Assembly (NCBI GenBank): GCA_964617625.1
Contig: CAZTZL010000003.1
Location: 1-64,000, forward strand
Direction of reading: 5' to 3'
Length of the DNA stretch: 64,000 nt
From: CAZTZL01 sp964617625
GTDB lineage: Bacteria > Zhuqueibacterota > QNDG01 > DSAB01
The notes under the pieces are model-generated. The model was not told where the DNA came from. It saw nothing but the letters and a program-made list of their open reading frames with translations, and made no database searches. Positions 28,219 through 37,316 of the stretch are shown in pieces (the first letter of the stretch is position 1; each line of letters opens with the position of its first letter). The position numbers were made by a program, and so were the translations under genes.

Positions 28219-29370
28219 TTACGGATGATACCGCGGTCCAAGGACCAGTTTATCGCCCGAATCATCGACTTCATAAATCTGCGGTTTACGTCGCCCTTTT
28301 TCTTCGGCATGGTGGATGATCAATAGCCTTTTTCCTTCAAAAGTTATGAACATCATTCCATGACCTGAATTATCCCCTTTAAAAGCCTCTGGTTCCTGAA
28401 TCCATGGACCTTTAATGCTTCCTGATATCGAATAAGCCACACCCTGTGCATACCGATGTTCACCCCAGCTTGACCACAGCATTCCTAATTTACCGGTTTG
28501 CGTTCTGAACAGTTGAGGTCCGTCTGTCACCCATCCCGGCATCTTCATACCGAAAGTGGCTTCACCGATGCTGTTCATCTCTTTGGACCATGCCGCCTCA
28601 CTAGCACGGAAGATGGTAGTTGGTTCAGCGGTTCGATGTGTCAGATCTTTTGAAAGAGGCATATAATCCATGGTTCCGTCGATGAGCTGGGTCCACTCGT
28701 GCACGAAAACCATGTAGGTTGTGTCATTTTCCTGATAAAGTGTTCCATCAATGATATCCCAGTCTCTGGGACCCAGACAAAAATCATATTCGGGGACCAA
28801 TGATTTAAATGGCCCTTCTGGCGAATCGGCTACCAAAAGCTGGGTTTGGTTCAGAGGCACGTTATAACGGCGTGGAACAGCTTCGATCAATGTTGTATGG
28901 TCGCTCCAGGTACCGGCCAGGTAATACTTATCTCCAAATTGGTGAATCTCAGCCGCGGCGACCCAAAGACTGTCCATCCAGGTACCTGTAAGGTTGATAA
29001 TCTTGTAAGGGCCTGTCCACATTTCCAGGTCTTTACTTTTATACAACCGGCCCCCTGTGCCTGTCAGATAATATGTTCTGGTTTTTTCATCGGGAAAAAC
29101 AAAGGGATCGCTCATCATAATATCATCTAAGGATACCGTTTTAATTTCTGGTTCCGGGCGTGCTGGCCATGGCAGTCGTTTTGTTTTTGTCGTGCCGACA
29201 TTACGTATCCTTCCGAAACTATTCTGTCCCGGGTCGGCGAGAGGCGCCTGTTCTCCCGGAACGAGTCGTTCTTTTTCTTCTGGCTGCTTTTTGTTTTTTG
29301 TCTGGGCTGTGGCTGATTGTATTAAAGTAAAGACAAGCAACATCGCAATAAAATACACTGCTTTCTTCAA
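28219..29370 (-). CDS. GH43-family glycosidase (TTG start)
   Basis: A 383-residue exported GH43-fold enzyme. The start codon is TTG, supported by AGGAG 9 nt upstream and by the signal peptide that follows (MKKAVYFIAMLLVF...SATA). A proline/charged linker (about 25-75) precedes the propeller, which begins MMSDPFVFPDEKTRTYYLTG with the probable general-base Asp. WVAAAEIHQFGDKYY carries the Glu-bearing region, and DGPQLFRTQTGK is the usual later blade. The family suits removal of arabinose or xylose. It is a different subgroup from the GH43 at 25913-27364, with no detectable C-terminal binding module. Confidence 0.83.
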   Translation of the reverse strand: MKKAVYFIAMLLVFTLIQSATAQTKNKKQPEEKERLVPGEQAPLADPGQNSFGRIRNVGTTKTKRLPWPARPEPEIKTVSLDDIMMSDPFVFPDEKTRTYYLTGTGGRLYKSKDLEMWTGPYKIINLTGTWMDSLWVAAAEIHQFGDKYYLAGTWSDHTTLIEAVPRRYNVPLNQTQLLVADSPEGPFKSLVPEYDFCLGPRDWDIIDGTLYQENDTTYMVFVHEWTQLIDGTMDYMPLSKDLTHRTAEPTTIFRASEAAWSKEMNSIGEATFGMKMPGWVTDGPQLFRTQTGKLGMLWSSWGEHRYAQGVAYSISGSIKGPWIQEPEAFKGDNSGHGMMFITFEGKRLLIIHHAEEKGRRKPQIYEVDDSGDKLVLGPRYHP

Positions 29371-29427
29371 GCGGATAATCTCCTATAATAGATTAATTCC
29401 TTAACATTAATATGGATTTCGAATACG

Positions 29428-31689
29428 TTACTTAAATCTTCCTTTACTCAACTGTTCAAACAGCCGCGCATCCAGCTCTTCTAAGCCGTTAATGCTGTAT
29501 AGGTGATTGGATGAGACCCAAGGCAGCCAGAACCGGTGTCCGCCGACACCGCGGCCTCTTCTGCTCGGTCCCATACTCCAATGTTCCTGCTGCCAACCGA
29601 CGCCTCTCATATCATACAAACGTCCCGGAAGAGCAACCATGGATTTGGTTGCATGCAGGAGGATCCAGGCAACATCAAGGTAATGCTGGTCTTTGGTGTA
29701 CAGATACAGTTTTGCATAAGATGGAGCTGACCAATCCATGTATTCATCGACGCCACCAGGACCCCGGGCGTTTATACCCTGCAGTCCAATGGTCGGCACA
29801 CCTTTCTTCCAGTGTAGTTGTGTATTGTCTGCATCAATCGGCATCGGCAGGTTCCAGATCCAGATCCAGCTTTCAGCATAATCCGCTGCGATTTTGGCGC
29901 GTCCCAGCCATTGGTCCCCGCTGGTTGCTTCATAGAGATTCAGATAAGCTTCCAGACTCAGCATCCCGGCTTCCTTGTCGGTAATGTTCGGATTGTCGCT
30001 GGTGCCGCCAACAAAAAGTCCCTGGCTTCCCCAGTTTTCCCAAACATATTCTCCTGCATAAATTGCTGCCTGCTCATACTTAGGATCGCCTGTCTCGTCA
30101 GTCATTAGAATGAGCAGGGGCACCGGGCAATAGCTTGTTGATCCAGTTGTTTCGGCAACTTCGCTGCTACCGGCTATCCAACGCCGTGGAAAAGAGCCAT
30201 CTTCCCTTTGCTGCGTTAGCAGCCAGTCCACGTAGGACTTGACCCAGTTGAACCATTCGGGATGTTGGTGTCCGAGGGAGCGCTCACGCCGGTAAGCACG
30301 CATCAAGACTCGCATACCTTCTGTAGCATTCCGCAGCCAGGGTGCGAGCCATTCCTGCCGTTCGCCTGTCCATGGTTTTCCGGTTGCAAGATCATAACCG
30401 GTCGCCTGAAGCGGCACGGTCGGAAGGGCCTCGATCATGGATGAGATGATAGACAGTCCAAGGTGACGCATTTTTTGCCCACGCTCAGACTTATCTCGAT
30501 CGCCTTCGCGCAGTAATTGATCCGCGCACTCAATATTTTTACTCACGAAGCCCATCGCTGTCATCGTCCAATTCCATTGAGGCGCGCTCGTATCAAATGT
30601 AGCGATTGCAAAAGGAATGCCTGTGCGTTCGTCAATGGTGGCAGCCTGAGCGGCCAGGTGTTCTATCAGCACTTGTCGCATCTGTTCGACATCAATAGGA
30701 GTGACTGCGGGCTTTAATGTATTCCAAGACCATCGCCATGTGTTTCTAATGACGTCCTGAAACGACTCGTTTTGTCCGAATCGAAAACTAACTTCGTAGT
30801 TATGAGCAACTCCCTGAACGATCGGATGATAGCGTCGAATCCATCTCGGTTCAGACGATGCATTCGGACCGAACGCATACATGCTCATCGTGCCGGGAAA
30901 CTGGAAACCAAACTCGATTGGACTCTCATTCTTCTGACATGCGCCCAAGGCACCAAATTGAAATCTTGCATCGGTCATTACATCTTTCGTAAGTTTTGTC
31001 TCTTCCACTGTCGATTCACCTCGCGGTGAAGGATCCAGCATCGCCACAGAGGAACCGTTATTGAAAGAGAGCGAGAACAACGGAGCCGACATCATATCTT
31101 CACGCAGGAGGAATCGACGTGCTTTGTAATTTAGCACACCGCCGGGAGAGCGGTCGCCATTGTATGCAGGATCACCATACAATGCACCCGGAGCAAAACA
31201 ATTCACGTCACTCCAGCATACGGAAGGATCGACCGTGAGCGTGACAGACGAATTGAAGCCCCCCGGAGCTTTCCCCGCCACTTCCACCTTTCTGCGCACC
31301 GAAACTACCGCTCCGTTCAGGCTCCACCGGTCGTGCATACGAAACACAACACTGTCGCTGTATATGATTTCAGCGTGGGCATCAATTCCGGAGGCTGATT
31401 TCCGGACTGTCTTGTATCCCGCTGCAAGTTCGCAAATGTCCTTTTCCCTTTGAAAGATCTCGATCTGCGCGGGCTTTTGTTGCATCATCATTGGGGCGGT
31501 ATCACCAAAGATTTCAATACCCCATTCACCTCCTGCAGCACAGACGAACGAGACTGTTGCCCCGGTCTGCAAACATCCAAGGTTCACCCGATCGCCTTGC
31601 TGTGCGAACACGGCCGAACCTGTCAAACATAATCCAAAAATTAGGTATTGGCCAAACACCTTTATATTCCTTTTATATGAAAAGCTCAC
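29428..31689 (-). CDS. Six-hairpin (alpha/alpha toroid) glycosidase-like protein, activity unknown
   Basis: A 753-residue exported protein (GTG start; GGAAG upstream; signal peptide ending near AVFAQ). The first half (about 30-330) is beta-rich, like the super-sandwich domain of many six-hairpin enzymes. The second half (about 340-740) is helical, with repeated Trp- and Gly-rich turns such as TQQREDGSFPRRW and MLSLEAYLNLYE, the pattern of an (alpha/alpha)6 toroid. Domain order and size fit GH families such as 127, 78 or 154 only in general outline; no family motif is recognised. Context between GH43 and GH3 argues for a glycan-active enzyme. Catalytic residues cannot be named. Confidence 0.7.
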   Translation of the reverse strand: MSFSYKRNIKVFGQYLIFGLCLTGSAVFAQQGDRVNLGCLQTGATVSFVCAAGGEWGIEIFGDTAPMMMQQKPAQIEIFQREKDICELAAGYKTVRKSASGIDAHAEIIYSDSVVFRMHDRWSLNGAVVSVRRKVEVAGKAPGGFNSSVTLTVDPSVCWSDVNCFAPGALYGDPAYNGDRSPGGVLNYKARRFLLREDMMSAPLFSLSFNNGSSVAMLDPSPRGESTVEETKLTKDVMTDARFQFGALGACQKNESPIEFGFQFPGTMSMYAFGPNASSEPRWIRRYHPIVQGVAHNYEVSFRFGQNESFQDVIRNTWRWSWNTLKPAVTPIDVEQMRQVLIEHLAAQAATIDERTGIPFAIATFDTSAPQWNWTMTAMGFVSKNIECADQLLREGDRDKSERGQKMRHLGLSIISSMIEALPTVPLQATGYDLATGKPWTGERQEWLAPWLRNATEGMRVLMRAYRRERSLGHQHPEWFNWVKSYVDWLLTQQREDGSFPRRWIAGSSEVAETTGSTSYCPVPLLILMTDETGDPKYEQAAIYAGEYVWENWGSQGLFVGGTSDNPNITDKEAGMLSLEAYLNLYEATSGDQWLGRAKIAADYAESWIWIWNLPMPIDADNTQLHWKKGVPTIGLQGINARGPGGVDEYMDWSAPSYAKLYLYTKDQHYLDVAWILLHATKSMVALPGRLYDMRGVGWQQEHWSMGPSRRGRGVGGHRFWLPWVSSNHLYSINGLEELDARLFEQLSKGRFK

Positions 31690-31739
31690 TCAAAATTCTT
31701 CCATGATCTCGGATTTGTATACCAATGCATAAACTATAT

Positions 31740-34328
31740 TTATTGAACTATGATTTTTAGTATTTTCAAATCGTTTGCATCCGAACTGGAACCATACAGA
31801 ACTGTATACTCTCCAGGGGTAACAGCCATTTTACCACTTGCTCTGTCGAAAAATTCGAACGATTTATAAGGCAGCTCAATTATCGTTTGACTTGATTTCC
31901 CGGCTGTGACATCAACCCGTTGAAAACCCCTTAAGGTTTTTAGTGGTTCGTTGATGTCGTTCACTTTGCGCACATAAACCTGAACGATTTCTGTGCCATC
32001 TTGTTTGCCGGAATTTTTTACAGGAATGGTTATTATGGTACTTTCACCGCTTTTAATTTTGGTTTTACTAATTTTTGCTTTACCGATGGAAAAATTAGTA
32101 TAACTTAATCCGAAACCAAAGGGGAACAGCGGATCGGACATAAACCGGTAAGTCCGGCCTTTCATCGAATAATCTTCAAAATCCGGTAATTGTTTGATGT
32201 TCTTGTAGAAAGTGATGGGCAGTTTCCCGGACGGATTATAATCACCGAACAACACATCGGCCACTGCCTGACCGCCGGATTCACCTCCATACCAGGCTTG
32301 CAGAATAGCATCGCAGGTTTCGGTCTCAGGAACCAAACCCATCGCTGAACCTGAACAATTCACAAAGATGATTTTCTTCCCGGCCTGTTTCAAAACCTTC
32401 AAGCAATTTCGCTGAATTTCAGGAAGTTCTATATCCGTACGATCGCCTCCCTTGAAACCAGGCAAATCGACAGGCATCTGTTCGCCTTCCAGCTGAGACG
32501 AAATACCCCCTGCGAAAATCACGACATCGATGTTCTTTAGCTTTTCGAGCAGTGCATCGAACTGAACGGGGACTTCCTTTCCAAAATTCAGACTCAGACT
32601 TGCCGGCCAGCGACCGATTTGGCGAAAACGCGCTTCAATTTTATACTCCTTGCCTTTTTCAACTATTAATGGGACGCGGAGAGTCCGCGGTCCAAACCGG
32701 ACCGGCTTATACAGTGTATCGAGGTTTACGATAAGCTCGAATCTTCCCCTGGGCTCTATTTTAAATACGATCTCTCCGGACTCCGACGGCTGATAGATTG
32801 TTTCGTATTTTCCGGAGAAATCCTGTAGATGCACACCCGGTGCAAATTCATGCTGCCCGTCCGTGGTTAATTGTATTGGATAGGTCATTTGTTCGATGGC
32901 AACGGCTTCTCCTGTAAATTCGCGGTTATTCCAATAAGTCGCTTTAATTCCTAATTGACCATTAATGGAACATTCACTAAATGCGTTTTCAATAACCATT
33001 TTATCCACCAGGTCACATGCCCTGTCATAAACAATCTCTTGGCCAGAGAGTTTGGTTTGTATGCCATCCAAAATCGTGATGGTATAAATGGGGCGTCCAT
33101 TGTAATTTCCCCACAGCATTCGTTCATCATTTGCATTTGGACCGATTACCCCAATCTTTTGAAGGGATTTGGATAAAGGTAAAATATTATTCTTATTTTG
33201 CAAGAGGGTCATCGATTCCCTCGCCATGTCCAAAGCCATTTTTTTGTGTGCATCACAATTGACCACTGAAATCGGGATTTTTGTCCAGGGAACCAATAAA
33301 TCGTCATCCATTTCTCCCAAATCGAAACGTCCTATCAAAACCCGCATCAAACTTTTATCCATATCTTCTTCGTTAATCAAGCCTCTTTCCACCGCTTCGG
33401 GTAACAGTTTATAAGCAGGGCCTGCGCACTCTATATCCGTCCCTGCCAGAACACCTTTGGCAGCCGCATGTACTGCATCTGAGGAAATTTTATGGCTGTT
33501 ATAAAAATCAGATATTGCCCCGCAATCGGAAACAACAAGGTATTTAAAGCCCCACTCGTCACGCAAGATTTTTTGCAGCAGCCGTGTGTTGCCGCAGCAG
33601 GGTTCATCATCAAGACGCTGATAAGCGCACATCACCTCGCGGACACCTGCTTCCTCCACTAGCGCTTTGAATGCGGGAAGGTAGGTTTCCCATAAATCTC
33701 GGGGATCGAGGTCATTGATGTTCATGGTATGACGGCTCGGTTCAGGTCCCGAGTGAACAGCAAAGTGCTTGGCACAGGCTAACAGTTTTTTATATCGTGA
33801 ATCAGCAGGTCCCTGCAGCCCTTTGACCACAGAAATCCCCATGCGGGACATCAAATAAGGATCTTCACCATAGCTTTCCTGACCGCGTCCCCAGCGCGGA
33901 TCCCGAAAAATATTGATATTGGGTGTCCAAACGGAAAGACCTAAAAAACGGCGATGTTCCATCCCTCTTTTTTGCGATTCGTTGTATTTGGCCCGCACCT
34001 CATCAGAAACAGCGTTAAAAATTTTGCAGACCAATTCATCATCAAACGAAGCGGCCATACCAATGGGTTGAGGGAAAACCGTGACACTGTCATTATTTGC
34101 CAGGCCGTGCAGGGCTTCGCTCCACCAGTAAAAATTTTTTATTCCAAGACGTGGGACGGCTTCCGATACATCACGCATCAACGCCGCTTTTTCTTCCAGA
34201 GTCAGCCGTGCAATCAAATCTTTTGCCCTTTCTTCCGAACTTAAATTTGGATTTTGATAGGGCAATTGTTCACCCCACAGGTTTATTATAAATAGAAAAC
34301 ATATGACAATGAACAGTTTCTGTTTCAT
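31740..34328 (-). CDS. GH3 beta-glucosidase/xylosidase with PA14 domain (copy B)
   Basis: An 862-residue exported GH3 enzyme with the same domain order as the copy at 13044-15662: signal peptide, TIM barrel with nucleophile Asp in VVSDCGAI (D268), split alpha/beta sandwich containing a PA14 domain, and C-terminal Fn3-like domain. Long blocks are identical between the copies in the barrel, while the PA14 region and linker after the catalytic Asp differ (copy B is shorter at ECAGPAYK). Divergence around the active-site-facing PA14 loop suggests different oligosaccharide specificity. AAGGAG precedes the ATG. Confidence 0.9.
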   Translation of the reverse strand: MKQKLFIVICFLFIINLWGEQLPYQNPNLSSEERAKDLIARLTLEEKAALMRDVSEAVPRLGIKNFYWWSEALHGLANNDSVTVFPQPIGMAASFDDELVCKIFNAVSDEVRAKYNESQKRGMEHRRFLGLSVWTPNINIFRDPRWGRGQESYGEDPYLMSRMGISVVKGLQGPADSRYKKLLACAKHFAVHSGPEPSRHTMNINDLDPRDLWETYLPAFKALVEEAGVREVMCAYQRLDDEPCCGNTRLLQKILRDEWGFKYLVVSDCGAISDFYNSHKISSDAVHAAAKGVLAGTDIECAGPAYKLLPEAVERGLINEEDMDKSLMRVLIGRFDLGEMDDDLLVPWTKIPISVVNCDAHKKMALDMARESMTLLQNKNNILPLSKSLQKIGVIGPNANDERMLWGNYNGRPIYTITILDGIQTKLSGQEIVYDRACDLVDKMVIENAFSECSINGQLGIKATYWNNREFTGEAVAIEQMTYPIQLTTDGQHEFAPGVHLQDFSGKYETIYQPSESGEIVFKIEPRGRFELIVNLDTLYKPVRFGPRTLRVPLIVEKGKEYKIEARFRQIGRWPASLSLNFGKEVPVQFDALLEKLKNIDVVIFAGGISSQLEGEQMPVDLPGFKGGDRTDIELPEIQRNCLKVLKQAGKKIIFVNCSGSAMGLVPETETCDAILQAWYGGESGGQAVADVLFGDYNPSGKLPITFYKNIKQLPDFEDYSMKGRTYRFMSDPLFPFGFGLSYTNFSIGKAKISKTKIKSGESTIITIPVKNSGKQDGTEIVQVYVRKVNDINEPLKTLRGFQRVDVTAGKSSQTIIELPYKSFEFFDRASGKMAVTPGEYTVLYGSSSDANDLKILKIIVQ

Positions 34329-34380
34329 ATTCCAAACTCCTTGATTTTAGGATATTTTAAGTATGAATGCCTCGCATCAT

Positions 34381-34977
34381 TTATTCCAATCGCAATTTCC
34401 CCTCAATGTACATTGTGGAACTACATCTCTTGTTGCCCAACAAATAACTCTCATCAATCTGCACTTTTGTTACCGATTTCTCGAGGAGCATTTCGAACAT
34501 GGCTTTTTGAAAACCCGCACAGCAGTGATTGCATAACGCGAGCGGCGGATTTTCAGACTGTGCATAGGGACAGGCGCATCTGTCCACCGGTTTTCCTGTA
34601 ATTTTGATAGTTGAAGCTTCAGAATCATATTCTATCTTTTCCCAATAGGTATCTTTATTCGAGTTAATCCTGTCAAAAAAACCTTTCAGATCTTTCTTGT
34701 TATCAATAATCCAATTTTTAAAACCTTCATGTGTAATATGTTCAGCACCAAGTTTTTCAAAAATGCTTTTTTTCACTGATTCATCTATCGAAGAATCGAT
34801 ATAACTTAAAACATTTTGTATTTGTCTGGTGTCAACCGGCACAAGCGGCGTTTTTTTATCGGGTTGAGAATTTTGTATAACAGCTGCCAACAGCTTGTTA
34901 TTGGTTAACATGCCAAAACCTGTGCATGTACCTATTCCTAATCCGCATGCGCACTTTATAAAATTTTTTCTATCCAT
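34381..34977 (-). CDS. Small Cys-rich exported protein of unknown function
   Basis: A 198-residue protein starting MDRKNFIKCACGLGIGTC; this ATG is chosen over an upstream one because GGAG lies 5 nt before it. The N-terminus resembles a Tat-like or lipoprotein-type export signal but lacks the RR pair. The C-terminal half has a cluster of cysteines (RCACPYAQ, LCNHCCAGF, GNKRCSS) that could bind a metal or form disulfides, reminiscent of L-2-amino-thiazoline-4-carboxylate hydrolase-like or DUF6144-type proteins. That resemblance is weak. The gene starts 19 nt after the GH97 stop, so it is probably co-transcribed. Confidence 0.6.
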   Translation of the reverse strand: MDRKNFIKCACGLGIGTCTGFGMLTNNKLLAAVIQNSQPDKKTPLVPVDTRQIQNVLSYIDSSIDESVKKSIFEKLGAEHITHEGFKNWIIDNKKDLKGFFDRINSNKDTYWEKIEYDSEASTIKITGKPVDRCACPYAQSENPPLALCNHCCAGFQKAMFEMLLEKSVTKVQIDESYLLGNKRCSSTMYIEGKLRLE

Positions 34978-34996
34978 AAATACTCCAAAATTGGTT

Positions 34997-36928
34997 TTAT
35001 TTGTCTGGTACCATGAGAATACCAACAAATCCACCTCTCGGCAGGCAATCGATTTTCAAAGTATCACCTTTTTTAACTTTTACCAAATCGCATGAAAAAG
35101 ATTTATCATCACTTCCGTCTTTAATAAGCTTCAGAGAACAATTTTCTTTACCAAGAAAATTAAAATTTACATATAATGTTTGAGCTTCATTTTTTCCATT
35201 TAAGCCACCAATATACCATTTTTTTCCCTTTACCCGAGCGATAATCACTTTTTCCCCGGGATAACCATCGAGCAGTTTTGTATCATCCCAACAGACTGGA
35301 ACATGTTTTAAAAATTCTTTAGGTTCGGAAGGTAAAGAATGATAGACCGAGGGTCTATCGGCAAAATGTTGAAACCCGGATTCAAAAACAACCGATAAAG
35401 CCAATTCGTGACCATAGGATGTAATATGCGGGTGCTGTGAATTCGAAAACGTAACCGGTGTGTAATCCATTGAACCAATCACATTGCGGGTAAAAGGGAG
35501 GGTCGTGTTGTGACCGGCGGCTTTGTTTGTCAGCGTGGATCGATTGTTGTACCATTCGGCACCATAGACGGCTTCCATCGTCATTAAATTAGGATACGTT
35601 CTTGCCCAACCGCGCGGAATCGTTGCGCCGTGAAAGTTGACCATCAAATGATATTTTGCCGCATCTTTAAGGATATCGATATAATATTTCATCATATCCT
35701 GCTGGTCGCCGGCAAAGAAATCCACTTTAATCCCGTATACGCCGATTTTATTGAGCCACTCAAATTCCTTGGCACGTTTTTCTGCTGTTAACATATTTTT
35801 ATTTGTTGTGGGAGTAGACCAGCTTGAACATGAGTTATACCAAATCATCGGTTTGATTCCTTTGCTCTTCGCATAATTAACGGCATCAATAATATTTCCG
35901 CCGTTAGTCATCTCTTCCCATTCCCAATCAATCAGCACATAGGGCCAGTTCATTTCCACGGCCAGATCCACATATTCGACAACCTTTTGATAATCTTTCG
36001 AGCCGTGATTGTTCGCCCAGTAAATCCACGAAACCGGTCCCGGTTTAATCCAGTCTGTATCTTTCAATTGGTTAGGCTCGCTGACATCCGTAATGAGTGT
36101 AGATTCAACAATATCGGATAACTGCCCGATGATGAGCACATGCCATTGCGAATGCCAGGGCAGTTTGGCGACAACTCCCGTTTGCGGGAAATGATCTCTC
36201 GGGGATGGATAGGTGACCTGATATTGATTTAAATCATTCAGATTGCTCAATAGGGAAGCACAATTATTTTCCGTAATATTGGCTTCGGAAATCAAGACCC
36301 ATAATAGTTGATCATTTACTTTGAATAACGCGGGAAATCCCCATTCTTGTTTTTGATTATTGCCTGTTCCTGTTTTAGTAAACGGAAAGAATTTTTCATA
36401 ACCGAAGTCGTACGGCTGCATCCACCGGCAGGTGCTATCCGGCAACACATAGGTTGTTGCTTCACTGGTCACATTGACCAATGAATCGGAATGATTCGGG
36501 AAGACATACCGGAATGTAACACCGTTATTGTAAACTCTGAAAACAATATCCAGAGGTTGATTGTTGGCATTCTTATAACTGAAAACTTTTTCTGTCCCTA
36601 TGTTTTCACAAAGCTTCCGTTTACCGTGAATCATTTTATATTTATTGTGTATCGCTTTCACTTTTGACTCTTTAACAAGAATAAGGTTATCGACAAATTG
36701 CTGATCTGAACGAGAGATACCCAATGGTGAATTGGGCAGCACTTCGACAAATTCCGAATCTTCTTTGTACAAGATTTTAAAATATAACTGACAATAATTA
36801 TTATCAACGGATGAATTTATATTAGTCAGTTCTACTTTAATATGCTTATTTGGCGAAATAATATCCTCTGCATTTGCCGCGATACAATTTAAAACAAAAA
36901 CTATAATTAAAATACAAAATTGTTTCAT
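34997..36928 (-). CDS. GH97 glycosidase, retaining (alpha-galactosidase-type) subgroup
   Basis: A 643-residue exported GH97 enzyme: signal peptide (about 1-20), N-terminal beta-super-sandwich (to about 270), TIM barrel starting WIKPGPVSWIYW, and C-terminal beta domain ending PRGGFVGILMV. The family splits into inverting alpha-glucosidases and retaining alpha-galactosidases. Here the nucleophile position is Asp in YGIKVDFFAGD (D403), as in retaining Bacteroides BtGH97b (D415), so alpha-galactosidase or beta-L-arabinopyranosidase activity is more likely than alpha-glucosidase. The start has only a weak ribosome site (GGATGG). Confidence 0.87.
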   Translation of the reverse strand: MKQFCILIIVFVLNCIAANAEDIISPNKHIKVELTNINSSVDNNYCQLYFKILYKEDSEFVEVLPNSPLGISRSDQQFVDNLILVKESKVKAIHNKYKMIHGKRKLCENIGTEKVFSYKNANNQPLDIVFRVYNNGVTFRYVFPNHSDSLVNVTSEATTYVLPDSTCRWMQPYDFGYEKFFPFTKTGTGNNQKQEWGFPALFKVNDQLLWVLISEANITENNCASLLSNLNDLNQYQVTYPSPRDHFPQTGVVAKLPWHSQWHVLIIGQLSDIVESTLITDVSEPNQLKDTDWIKPGPVSWIYWANNHGSKDYQKVVEYVDLAVEMNWPYVLIDWEWEEMTNGGNIIDAVNYAKSKGIKPMIWYNSCSSWSTPTTNKNMLTAEKRAKEFEWLNKIGVYGIKVDFFAGDQQDMMKYYIDILKDAAKYHLMVNFHGATIPRGWARTYPNLMTMEAVYGAEWYNNRSTLTNKAAGHNTTLPFTRNVIGSMDYTPVTFSNSQHPHITSYGHELALSVVFESGFQHFADRPSVYHSLPSEPKEFLKHVPVCWDDTKLLDGYPGEKVIIARVKGKKWYIGGLNGKNEAQTLYVNFNFLGKENCSLKLIKDGSDDKSFSCDLVKVKKGDTLKIDCLPRGGFVGILMVPDK

Positions 36929-37316
36929 AATTTAAAACCATCCAAATAGATAGTTTACAGGATTGCCAAAAATCCAGTCATCGTGAGTGACAATAAATCT
37001 AAAGATCGAATCCATCAATATTAAACAAATAAATTCTAATCATTCCATGAGTCTGTCCAATTTCCATTCATATTCTGAAATATCTCTGACATCATTATAC
37101 AATCTTTTTTGTGTTTCATTCCGTTTGTATTACAACTTCTGATTCTCTCAAATCCTTAGAGGCTGCTTTCAGCAGTATTTCCTCGGCTTTATCTTTCAAT
37201 TATATAACGACAAGGGCCAAACTATGGAATAACTTTCGCTCATTGGTCTCAAAATATTAATGGTGAATCGGAACGCTATTGTCCACTCCGGCAATAATAC
37301 TCCTACCCTTAATTCC
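36929..37316. other. Intergenic stretch with no recognised gene
   Basis: This is 388 bp between GH29 and GH97. On the minus strand there are only short open scraps (for example one reading DKAEEILLKAASKDL, stopping after about 25 codons, and another reading YNDVRDISEYEWKLDRLME). These may be remnants of a lost gene, but I cannot identify them. No clear promoter, terminator or repeat was found. Confidence 0.5.
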
